From Porticoccaceae bacterium (GTDB lineage Bacteria > Pseudomonadota > Gammaproteobacteria > Pseudomonadales > Porticoccaceae): DNA of 34,504 nucleotides. Below, one piece after another: positions 27,604 through 34,504 of this stretch. How positions within the stretch are numbered: the first letter of the stretch is position 1; every line of letters starts with the position of its first letter. The notes beneath the pieces were generated by a model, which was not told the DNA's origin, searched no databases, and was given only the letters and a program-made list of their open reading frames with translations. The DNA lies in the NCBI GenBank assembly GCA_024644585.1, contig JAHEHM010000011.1, positions 1-34,504 of the forward strand. Direction: 5' to 3'. The translations under genes and the position numbers were made by a program.

Positions 27604-28191
27604 CTACGAATTTTTTGATCTAAAAAAGTTGGCAACCTTTAGGACAAAACACAGCACAATAATGCACCCCAGCAGCACTGAGGTTAGCTTGAATTGCCCA
27701 ATAACCAATGTACTAAGATAACTATTCATAAAAATTATGGCAATATAATTGGCACCGAACCAATGTATTTGCTTCCAGCGCTTAAAACCCAACTTTTTTA
27801 CGGCCCAATCATTTGATGTAACCGCCATCACATATATTGTTAGATACCCTAAACCCCCACCAACAACTTGAACAATGCTTGGGCGCTCTTGCATAACAAT
27901 GTAGAAAGAAGCAATGGCCGCGAGGTGAAATGTATGTCCCAGCGCAAAAGACAGGCCAATATATCGTCTATCCTGTCTAATAAATGTAGTTACGCTATTG
28001 GGGGAAAAAGAATATAAAGACCCTGCACTGAAGCTAAGCACAAAATAAAAGAACGAAATAAGCGCTGTATAAATTACCCACAGCCTAAGCAGTTCTTCAC
28101 TATTTTCAACAAAAAATAGCCAACCTACTAAAAGAATATTAAATAAGACAACAGAAAATAACCATCCATGTAAATGTTTGCTTTTGTCCAT
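27604..28191 (-). CDS. Ferric-reductase/MsrQ-like heme membrane protein
   Basis: The 195 residues form about five to six membrane helices. Two segments follow the MsrQ/ferric reductase pattern. RRYIGLSFALGHTFHL at 75-90 places H89 at the conserved heme ligand. TSNDWAVKKLGFKRWKQIHW at 125-144 matches the TSTNxxxRRLGxRRWxxLHR pattern, with H143. The third ligand, expected 13 residues later, is N156 instead of His. No MsrP or flavin domain partner lies nearby, so the function is open. ATG 28191 with AAGGAG 5 nt upstream is strongly preferred to TTG 28206. The ribosome site directly follows the pyrE stop, so the two are co-transcribed. Confidence 0.7.
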   Translation of the reverse strand: MDKSKHLHGWLFSVVLFNILLVGWLFFVENSEELLRLWVIYTALISFFYFVLSFSAGSLYSFSPNSVTTFIRQDRRYIGLSFALGHTFHLAAIASFYIVMQERPSIVQVVGGGLGYLTIYVMAVTSNDWAVKKLGFKRWKQIHWFGANYIAIIFMNSYLSTLVIGQFKLTSVLLGCIIVLCFVLKVANFFRSKNS

Positions 28192-28202
28192 AAAGCTCCT
28201 TA

Positions 28203-28844
28203 TCAAACACCATATTGCTGACGATAGGCATCAATCTTAGCTACTAGCGCTTGATTTTCTGACTGCTTCTCTAGATAACGCAAAATATCATCGATATCCA
28301 CAATACTTGCCACAGGAATTCCAAACTGCTCTTCAACTTCTTGAATAGCAGACTTATCTGTTTTTCCACGCTCTTTTCGATCCAGACCAATCACTACGCC
28401 AGCAGCCTTAGCGCCTGCCTGCTCAACAATTCCCATAACTTCGCGAATGGCTGTGCCTGCGGTAATTACGTCATCAATGATAAGCACCTTACCCTCAAGA
28501 GGCGCGCCGACAAGAGAGCCCCCTTCACCATGGGCCTTAGCTTCTTTGCGGTTAAAGCAATAGGGCACATCAATGCCATGATCCTCTGACAGTGCAATTG
28601 CGGTTGCAGCCGCTAAGGTTATGCCTTTGTAGGCAGGCCCAAAAAGCACATCAAATTCAACACCTGATTCAGCAATAGCCGTGGCATAACATTTACCCAG
28701 GGCCGCCAATGCGGAGCCCCTGTAAAACTCACCTGCATTAAAGAAATGCGGTGATGTTCGACCTGATTTAAGCTCAAATTGACCAAATTTTAGCGCGCCA
28801 TTAGCAATGGCATTTTCTATAAATTCTACTTTGTATGTTTTCAT
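28203..28844 (-). CDS. pyrE: Orotate phosphoribosyltransferase
   Basis: Makes orotidine monophosphate from orotate and PRPP in pyrimidine synthesis. The 213 residues include the PRPP loop [16 protein letters not shown] (120-135), the [15 protein letters not shown] substrate motif, and the catalytic loop [13 protein letters not shown]. It lies downstream of rph on the same strand (50-nt gap), as in E. coli rph-pyrE, where attenuation in the gap couples expression to UTP. No convincing attenuator hairpin was seen in 28845-28894. Confidence 0.97.
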   Translation of the reverse strand: MKTYKVEFIENAIANGALKFGQFELKSGRTSPHFFNAGEFYRGSALAALGKCYATAIAESGVEFDVLFGPAYKGITLAAATAIALSEDHGIDVPYCFNRKEAKAHGEGGSLVGAPLEGKVLIIDDVITAGTAIREVMGIVEQAGAKAAGVVIGLDRKERGKTDKSAIQEVEEQFGIPVASIVDIDDILRYLEKQSENQALVAKIDAYRQQYGV

Positions 28845-28894
28845 GGGTTAGTAATCTTTTGATTCCATTTATTTAAGAATAGATCAGTTTTAGC

Positions 28895-29614
28895 CTATTG
28901 AGCCAATGCCATATTTTGCACACGAACCAAATCAGCAATACCCTGATTAGCCAACTGCAACATTTCTGTCAGTGCCTCACCAGAAAACGGCGCTTCTTCA
29001 GCTGTGCCCTGAATTTCTATATAGCCGCCATTAGCGTCCATTACTACATTCATATCTGTCTCTGCATTGGAATCTTCCGGATAATCCAAATCTAAAACAG
29101 CTGAACCCTTATAAACTCCTACCGAAACAGCAGCGATCATATGCAACAACGGATCTTCTTTAATGAGTTTTTCGCGCTGTAAATAACGAATCGCATCAAC
29201 CAATGCAACACAGCCGCCGGTTATAGCCGCTGTTCGAGTACCGCCGTCAGCCTGTATAACGTCACAATCAATGTAAATTGTATTTTCGCCCAACAATTTA
29301 AGATCCACTGCCGCGCGCAATGAGCGCCCTATCAGTCTTTGAATTTCTTGAGTACGACCCGATTGTTTTCCGCGCGCCGCTTCACGACCCATACGGCTAT
29401 TGGTCGACCTTGGTAACATGCCATATTCGGCCGTTACCCAGCCCTGACCTTTGCCGCGCAAAAATCTTGGCACGCTATTTTCCACCGTAGCAGTACAGAT
29501 AACTTTAGTGTTGCCAAATTCAACTAATACCGCGCCCTCTGCATGCTGAGTATATTCTCTGGTAATTTTTACTTGGCGCAACTGTTCGGGACGACGCCCG
29601 CTAGGTCTGGTCAT
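28895..29614 (-). CDS. rph: Ribonuclease PH
   Basis: Phosphate-dependent 3'-5' exoribonuclease that trims tRNA and other RNA 3' ends. The 239 residues are full length, with [40 protein letters not shown] and the phosphate and metal sites in [11 protein letters not shown] and [15 protein letters not shown]. The C-terminus is complete (E. coli K-12 carries a frameshift there; this copy does not). It diverges from yicC over 114 nt and leads toward pyrE. Confidence 0.97.
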   Translation of the reverse strand: MTRPSGRRPEQLRQVKITREYTQHAEGAVLVEFGNTKVICTATVENSVPRFLRGKGQGWVTAEYGMLPRSTNSRMGREAARGKQSGRTQEIQRLIGRSLRAAVDLKLLGENTIYIDCDVIQADGGTRTAAITGGCVALVDAIRYLQREKLIKEDPLLHMIAAVSVGVYKGSAVLDLDYPEDSNAETDMNVVMDANGGYIEIQGTAEEAPFSGEALTEMLQLANQGIADLVRVQNMALAQ

Positions 29615-29728
29615 GTTTTATATCCTGTCACAAATTCGGAAAGTTAATTGCTAATTGTAACAAATCTTCCCCCTGTTGAACGGCCTTTGTTAGAATACCG
29701 CCAAATAAAAAAATTACTCGGAGCAACT

Positions 29729-30592
29729 ATGCCACGTAGCATGACCGCATATGCCAGAATTACCGAAGAAAATAGCTGGGGTTCAATTACCTGCGAGTTA
29801 AGATCGGTTAATCATAGATTTCTAGAAGTTGGCTTTAGAATGCCAGATGTTCTTCGCGAATCTGAAACCGCCCTACGCGATATGACTCGCAAAAAACTCA
29901 CTCGAGGAAAAATCGACTGCTCAGTGCAAATTGCCTTTAATCATTCAGATGCCGGCTCTACCCTAGACTTAGAAGTAGCACAGTCACATATTGAAATTGC
30001 TCAGGCAATTGCCAATAAGCTATCAGATGCAGCCCCCATATCGGCTGTAGATATTATGCAGCTACCCGGTGTTATCAAAGATGCCAGTATAGAAGCCTCA
30101 CAGGTCAACAAAGCCGGCAAAAAGGCTTTCGACTTAGCCCTAGATCAAATGCTTGAGGGCCGCGAGCGCGAAGGTGCCAAACTGGCAGAAATGGTTGAGC
30201 AGCGGCTCGCTGGCATTGAATCGCAGATTGCTATTGTTCGTGAAAATTTACCCGAGATTCTGCAGCAGCAAAGAACCCGCCTCCATGAAAAGCTTAATGA
30301 GCTAAAAGAGCAAATGGATGAGCAACGTCTTGAGCAAGAAATGGTCATTATTGCCAATCGTGCCGATGTAGACGAGGAGCTAGATCGTCTGCAAGCTCAT
30401 ATCAGTGAAATCAGGCTGGCACTCAAAAGCAAAGAATCTATTGGCAGAAGGCTAGACTTTTTAATGCAAGAGCTTAATCGCGAGGCCAACACTCTTGGGT
30501 CAAAATCTATTTCTAGCACCACCACTCAGGTTTCTGTGGAGCTAAAAGTGTTGATCGAGCAGATGCGTGAACAAATTCAAAATATTGAATAA
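29729..30592 (+). CDS. yicC: YicC family endoribonuclease
   Basis: The 287 residues equal E. coli YicC, a metal-dependent endoribonuclease that affects small RNA turnover. The start MPRSMTAYAR, the SVNHRFLEVGFRMPD segment, and the C-terminal GRRLDFLMQELNREANTLGS signature are clear. ATG 29729 is the family start with CGGAGC upstream; a longer reading from 29648 is not supported. It lies next to the divergent RNA-processing gene rph and upstream of gmk. Confidence 0.96.
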   Translation: MPRSMTAYARITEENSWGSITCELRSVNHRFLEVGFRMPDVLRESETALRDMTRKKLTRGKIDCSVQIAFNHSDAGSTLDLEVAQSHIEIAQAIANKLSDAAPISAVDIMQLPGVIKDASIEASQVNKAGKKAFDLALDQMLEGREREGAKLAEMVEQRLAGIESQIAIVRENLPEILQQQRTRLHEKLNELKEQMDEQRLEQEMVIIANRADVDEELDRLQAHISEIRLALKSKESIGRRLDFLMQELNREANTLGSKSISSTTTQVSVELKVLIEQMREQIQNIE

Positions 30593-30632
30593 CATTCACA
30601 GTATGGACAGAGGGTCAGCGTAGATTTATTTT

Positions 30633-30660
30633 TTCACTGATGTAAACTCGACACTATAAT
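30633..30660 (+). promoter_or_regulatory. gmk promoter
   Basis: TTCACT (30633-30638), a 16-bp spacer and a consensus TATAAT (30655-30660) predict a start near 30667. The leader would be only about 17 nt and has no evident Shine-Dalgarno sequence. Confidence 0.6.
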
Positions 30661-30683
30661 TTTCAAACCCGATACATTTTACT

Positions 30684-31292
30684 ATGGCACTTGGCACACT
30701 CTTTATTATTTCAGCCCCCTCCGGCGCAGGAAAAACCAGTCTGGTTTCTGCACTGTTAGACCGGCTTGATAATCTTCAAGTTTCAATTTCGCATACCACC
30801 CGAAAAGCTCGGCCCGGTGAAAAAGACGGTGTTAACTATCACTTTGTCTCCTGCGAACAATTTGAAATCATGGTAGATAACCAGCAATTTGTAGAACATG
30901 CAAAAGTTCATAGTAACTTTTATGGCACCTCCCAGAATTGGCTTGAAAACAGTCTGAAACAAGGGATTGATGTTATCTTAGAGATAGATTGGCAGGGTGC
31001 AGAGCAGGTTCGCAGCAAGTTTCCCCGCAGTAAAAGCATCTTCATTTTACCGCCTAGTCAACAGGCACTTTTTGAGCGCTTGAAAGGGCGTGGGCAGGAT
31101 GAAGACGCCATAATCAAACAGCGTGTTGCGGCTGCAAAAGAAGAAATGAGCCACTATAATGAGGCTGACTATTTAGTGATAAATGATCAATTTGAAGTTG
31201 CCTGCCAAGAGCTTCAAACCATCATTCAGGCACAGCGATGTGAAACAAATAGCCAGAGACATGAAAAACTATTAATTGATTTATTGTCGTAG
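30684..31292 (+). CDS. gmk: Guanylate kinase
   Basis: Converts GMP to GDP with ATP, supplying GTP and the substrate for (p)ppGpp. The 202 residues have the P-loop SAPSGAGKTSL (residues 10-20), the GMP-binding SHTTRKARPGEKDGVNYHF, and the lid RLKGRGQDEDAIIKQR. It lies upstream of rpoZ and spoT, the usual gammaproteobacterial cluster, so nucleotide supply and the stringent response are genetically linked. Confidence 0.97.
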   Translation: MALGTLFIISAPSGAGKTSLVSALLDRLDNLQVSISHTTRKARPGEKDGVNYHFVSCEQFEIMVDNQQFVEHAKVHSNFYGTSQNWLENSLKQGIDVILEIDWQGAEQVRSKFPRSKSIFILPPSQQALFERLKGRGQDEDAIIKQRVAAAKEEMSHYNEADYLVINDQFEVACQELQTIIQAQRCETNSQRHEKLLIDLLS

Positions 31293-31323
31293 CGCCCAGT
31301 ATTAGGTAAAATCACAGGTTCCC

Positions 31324-31340
31324 GATGGCAAATCGCCATC
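31324..31340 (+). repeat. Hairpin in the gmk-rpoZ gap
   Basis: GATGGC (31324-31329) and GCCATC (31335-31340) form a 6-bp stem with a 5-nt loop, about 27 nt before the rpoZ start. No T run follows, so it is not a normal terminator; it may stabilise or process the RNA. Confidence 0.4.
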
Positions 31341-31367
31341 AAGATACATTTAAATATCGGAATAAAT

Positions 31368-31634
31368 ATGGCTCGTATTACTGTAGAAGATTGCTTAGAT
31401 TATGTTGATAACCGTTTTGAACTAGTGATGGTAGGCTCTAAACGCGCCCGCCAAATAGCTGTTGATGGACGACCACCACTTATTGACGCAGAAAATGATA
31501 AACCCACAGTGATTGCTCTTCGTGAAATCGAACAGGGATTAATCACCCCCGAGGTTCTTCAAGAAATTGAACGCGACTATGAAATCGTAGAATCTGAAGA
31601 AAGCACTGAAGAAGCTCCTCAAGACGCCAGCTAA
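31368..31634 (+). CDS. rpoZ: RNA polymerase omega subunit
   Basis: The 88-residue omega subunit helps assemble RNA polymerase and forms part of a ppGpp site. It starts [20 protein letters not shown], followed by AKRARQI-type and [17 protein letters not shown] motifs, and ends in an acidic tail (residues 75-88). It sits between gmk and spoT as in E. coli, 32 nt before spoT. Confidence 0.97.
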   Translation: MARITVEDCLDYVDNRFELVMVGSKRARQIAVDGRPPLIDAENDKPTVIALREIEQGLITPEVLQEIERDYEIVESEESTEEAPQDAS

Positions 31635-31666
31635 ACTGGTCTTGCGGCTAGGAGGGTAATAGATCC

Positions 31667-33781
31667 GTGCTTTCAGTACTCACCGAAAAGCTCTCCAACT
31701 ATCTTGAGCCAAAAGAAGTCACCAAAATTGAGCGTGCCTACAGGTACGCTGAGCAATGCCACTCTGGACAGTTGCGTCAGAGTGGTGACCCCTATATTAC
31801 CCATCCTCTAGCAGTAGCCAATATCTTGGCTGATATGCGCCTCGATCATGAAAGTCTAATGGCCGCCTTACTGCATGATGTTATTGAAGACACCGGTGTT
31901 ACCAAAGGTCAAATTAGTCGTCGCTTTGGGCGCACCGTTGCCGATCTGGTTGACGGTGTTAGTAAACTCAGCGAAATTGAATTTGAAACCAAGGCTCAGC
32001 TTCAGGCTGAAAGTTTTCAAAAAATGACTTTGGCTATGTCCAAAGATATTCGCGTAGTCTTGGTGAAACTGGCTGATCGACTCCATAATATGCGAACCCT
32101 AGGCGTATTGCCCGCAGAAAAGCGCCGCCGAATAGCCAGAGAAACATTAGAAATTTATGCACCCATCGCCCAGCGCCTAGGTATCAATGACATTCGTATT
32201 GAACTAGAGGATATTGGTTTTGCCATTATGTATCCTCTTCGTCATAGACGCCTTCGCGAAGCCCTGAAAGCCGCCGGTAAAAATCGCAAAGAGATTGTTT
32301 CTGAAATTCATCAGGCCATTGAAGTGCGTCTTGAGCGAGAATCTTTTTTAGCCTTAGTTAAGGGTCGCGAAAAGCATCTTTGGTCAATCTACAAAAAAAT
32401 GCGTGATAAACACAAATCTTTTCGCGACATTATGGATGTTTTTGCCTTCCGCTTGATCGTAAATTCAGTCGATGATTGCTATCGCACATTGGGTATCATG
32501 CATAATATCTTTAAACCCGTGCCCGGTGAATTTAAAGACTATATTGCAATACCCAAAGCCAATGGTTACCAATCGCTACACACTGTATTAGTGGGCATGC
32601 ACGGAGTTCTTATCGAGGTTCAAATTAGAACCCATGAAATGGAAACAATGGCCAACTATGGTATTGCTGCACACTGGGAATACAAAGCCGGCGAGGGCAC
32701 TGTAGAAGCCAGTCAGCGCCGAGCTATTCGCTGGGTTCAAGGACTGCTTGAAATGCAACAACAAGCCGGTGATTCCCTTGAGTTTTTAGAGCATGTTAAA
32801 ACTGATCTCTTCCCAGATGAGATCTATGTATTTACTCCGAAAGGTAGGATCATCGAGCTACCCTCAAAGGCAACACCCATAGATTTTGCCTATTCAGTAC
32901 ATACTGACTTAGGTAATAGCTGTATTGCCTGCCGTGTTGACGGTGAACTGACACCATTGTCAGAACAGCTACAAAGCGGTCAAAAAATTGAAATTATTAG
33001 CACTCAGGGCGCACAGCCAAACCCTAACTGGCTAAACTTTGTTGTTACCGCCAAAGCTCGAAGTGCTATTCGTCACTTCTTGAAAAATCAGCAGCATGAC
33101 GAATCTGTTGATCTCGGTAAGCGCTTACTAGACAAAGCGCTGGCTAACTTCGGTTCCCGATACAATAGTCTAAAAAAATCTCAGATTAAGCGGCTCTTAA
33201 AAGAAACCTCAGCACCTACATTTGAATATGTACTCCAACAGATTGGACTGGGCAATCAGGTACCCTTTGCCGTAGCGAATATTCTTGTTCCGCCCTCCAA
33301 GAGAAAAATTCCTGAAGATCGACGCAATGCTACCTTGCCCGTGGTTATCGATTCATCCGAAAGCCTGATTCTGCATTATGCACGCTGCTGTCACCCAATT
33401 CCTGGCGACCCAATCTTAGGCCACGTATCACCGGGTAAAGGGCTTGTTGTTCACCTTGAGTCCTGCCATAACCTAAAAGAAATTCGCAATCATCCCGAAA
33501 AATGCATTTCGCTGAGCTGGTCGCTGTCTGCAGAGGGAGAGTTCCCTGTAGAAATCAAAGTTGAATGTACGCCAGAGCGTGGTTTTATTGCCGCTCTTGC
33601 GTCAAGGATAACCGATCAGGATGCCACCATAGAAACCATCAATACCACTGAAAAAGACGCCTATACCAGTATTGTTGATGTTGTTCTAACCGTGCGCAAT
33701 CGCGTGCATCTAGCTGATATTATCCGTCGTGCCAGAAGCTTGGCAGCTGTGCGAAAAGTTTATCGAGTTAAAAACAAATAG
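31667..33781 (+). CDS. spoT: Bifunctional (p)ppGpp synthetase/hydrolase
   Basis: Stringent-response enzyme that hydrolyses, and usually makes, (p)ppGpp. The 704 residues contain the HD hydrolase (about 20-190) with H70-D71 in [10 protein letters not shown]. The synthetase domain (about 235-350) has [20 protein letters not shown], which is intact. A TGS domain (about 385-445), a zinc-finger-like region with [17 protein letters not shown] (about 565), and a C-terminal ACT domain (about 625-704) follow. The intact HD site and the rpoZ context identify it as SpoT rather than RelA. The start is GTG 31667 after a strong AGGAGG. ridA follows. Confidence 0.96.
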   Translation: MLSVLTEKLSNYLEPKEVTKIERAYRYAEQCHSGQLRQSGDPYITHPLAVANILADMRLDHESLMAALLHDVIEDTGVTKGQISRRFGRTVADLVDGVSKLSEIEFETKAQLQAESFQKMTLAMSKDIRVVLVKLADRLHNMRTLGVLPAEKRRRIARETLEIYAPIAQRLGINDIRIELEDIGFAIMYPLRHRRLREALKAAGKNRKEIVSEIHQAIEVRLERESFLALVKGREKHLWSIYKKMRDKHKSFRDIMDVFAFRLIVNSVDDCYRTLGIMHNIFKPVPGEFKDYIAIPKANGYQSLHTVLVGMHGVLIEVQIRTHEMETMANYGIAAHWEYKAGEGTVEASQRRAIRWVQGLLEMQQQAGDSLEFLEHVKTDLFPDEIYVFTPKGRIIELPSKATPIDFAYSVHTDLGNSCIACRVDGELTPLSEQLQSGQKIEIISTQGAQPNPNWLNFVVTAKARSAIRHFLKNQQHDESVDLGKRLLDKALANFGSRYNSLKKSQIKRLLKETSAPTFEYVLQQIGLGNQVPFAVANILVPPSKRKIPEDRRNATLPVVIDSSESLILHYARCCHPIPGDPILGHVSPGKGLVVHLESCHNLKEIRNHPEKCISLSWSLSAEGEFPVEIKVECTPERGFIAALASRITDQDATIETINTTEKDAYTSIVDVVLTVRNRVHLADIIRRARSLAAVRKVYRVKNK

Positions 33782-33800
33782 TAAGTTTGAGGAATCATTG

Positions 33801-34184
33801 ATGTCTAATAAAGCACATATTTATACTGAAAAAGCACCCGCTGCTATTGGCCCCTACAGTCAGGCAGTCAAGGTCAACAATACAATCTATCTTTCAGGTC
33901 AAATTCCACTCGACCCCGAAACCATGGAACTGATTGATGGCGACATTCAACAGCAGGCTAGGCAGGTCTTCGCCAATCTAGACGCTGTCTGTAAAGCGGC
34001 AGGATCTGATCTTAGCGGCATCGTTAAATTGAATATTTTCTTGACCGATTTGAGTAATTTTGCGGCGGTTAATGAAGTGATGGCAGAACTATACGAACAA
34101 CCCTATCCTGCGCGCGCTGCAATTGGCGTCAAACAGCTCCCCAAGGGGGCAGAAATTGAAATGGATGGCATTGCAGTTATCTAG
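33801..34184 (+). CDS. ridA: RidA family reactive enamine/imine deaminase
   Basis: Hydrolyses reactive 2-aminoacrylate and related enamines formed by PLP enzymes, protecting enzymes such as IlvE. The 127 residues show [20 protein letters not shown], the key arginine R105 in [13 protein letters not shown], and E120. ATG 33801 with GAGG upstream is the family start; a reading from 33729 overlaps spoT and is rejected. It is 19 nt after spoT, the same order as in Pseudomonas, and converges on the next gene with a 1-nt gap. Confidence 0.95.
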   Translation: MSNKAHIYTEKAPAAIGPYSQAVKVNNTIYLSGQIPLDPETMELIDGDIQQQARQVFANLDAVCKAAGSDLSGIVKLNIFLTDLSNFAAVNEVMAELYEQPYPARAAIGVKQLPKGAEIEMDGIAVI

Positions 34185-34185
34185 T

Positions 34186-34504
34186 TCAATCAGCTAATTT
34201 TCTATCATTGATCAATCTTCCATACCCCTCCTTGAAGGTGGGGTATTTAAACTGATAGCCCGATGCGAGTAGACGGCTATTATCGCAACGACGAGTGGAG
34301 CCTGCCTTCACCTCCTCCTCAACCAAACTCACTTTAAGCTGTTGCGCCAACCATTGGCGTATCTCATGTTGCGTGACTGGCGAAGAGTCAGATGCCAAAT
34401 ATTCTGGCATTAGAGGGTTTGCAGACAGGGCATATTCAACCAGGTGCGACAAAATACCGCCACAGTCGTCGGCATGCACGCGATTGCTCCACTGCTCAGG
34501 ACCC
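34186..34504 (-). CDS. SDR/NAD-dependent epimerase-like protein (YeeZ type), N-terminus beyond window
   Basis: Only the C-terminal part, about 105 residues, is inside the window; the reading frame runs open to the edge. GPEQWSNRVHADDCGGIL matches the RxHxDDxA motif of extended SDR proteins such as YeeZ. The tail ends in PTFKEGYGRLI, also typical. The NAD-binding Rossmann start is not visible, so substrate and exact family are unknown. It converges on ridA with one base between the stops. Confidence 0.75.
   Translation of the reverse strand, partial: GPEQWSNRVHADDCGGILSHLVEYALSANPLMPEYLASDSSPVTQHEIRQWLAQQLKVSLVEEEVKAGSTRRCDNSRLLASGYQFKYPTFKEGYGRLINDRKLAD

Overview
The window looks like chromosomal DNA of a marine-type gammaproteobacterium with moderate GC content. 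Gene order follows Pseudomonas closely in several blocks: ilvE-glnE; rppH-ptsP-lgt-thyA-folA; radC-rpmB-rpmG divergent from coaBC-algC-argB-slmA; and pyrE-rph divergent from yicC, followed by gmk-rpoZ-spoT-ridA. These blocks are joined differently, and dut and crc are missing from their Pseudomonas positions. This would fit a Cellvibrionales/SAR92-like lineage; that placement is an inference from synteny and composition, not a measurement. No rRNA, tRNA, insertion sequence, prophage or CRISPR array was seen. Nearly all of the DNA is housekeeping genes.

Positions 1-7860 are mainly amino-acid and nitrogen metabolism: ilvE (cut by the window start) and glnE on the minus strand, an orphan SAP-domain-like gene, then argA (probably leaderless) and ilvD on the plus strand, ending in a strong bidirectional terminator. 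Positions 7875-12998 hold a six-gene minus-strand energy-transduction operon: DUF3450 protein, TtpC-like channel protein, ExbB, ExbD, TonB and a secreted TPR protein. This is the most system-like part of the window.

Positions 13212-18345 are the minus-strand rppH-ptsP-lgt-thyA-folA run, covering RNA decapping, nitrogen PTS, lipoprotein acylation and thymidylate/folate synthesis. A HAD phosphatase gene diverges from rppH. Next come a solitary gcvH with a clear promoter and a palindrome upstream, then a tightly coupled DUF1653-arfB-srkA stress/ribosome-rescue operon. The one gene-free stretch over 300 bases (21327-21700) holds what may be a decayed oxidase gene tail and the structured leader of a cold-shock gene.

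Positions 22034-27571 hold rpmG, rpmB and radC (minus) and the coaBC-algC-argB-slmA operon (plus), which serves coenzyme A, sugar phosphate, arginine and division control. Positions 27604-29614 hold pyrE with a downstream MsrQ/ferric-reductase-like membrane gene, and rph. From 29729 to the end are yicC, gmk, rpoZ, spoT and ridA, a block for RNA turnover, GMP kinase and (p)ppGpp metabolism, converging on a partial SDR/epimerase-like gene cut by the window end.

The window is mostly conserved core genome. I found no clear new defence or mobile system. The best leads are the Ton operon, a leaderless argA, the gcvH operator, a heme protein lacking one expected ligand, and a probable gene remnant.
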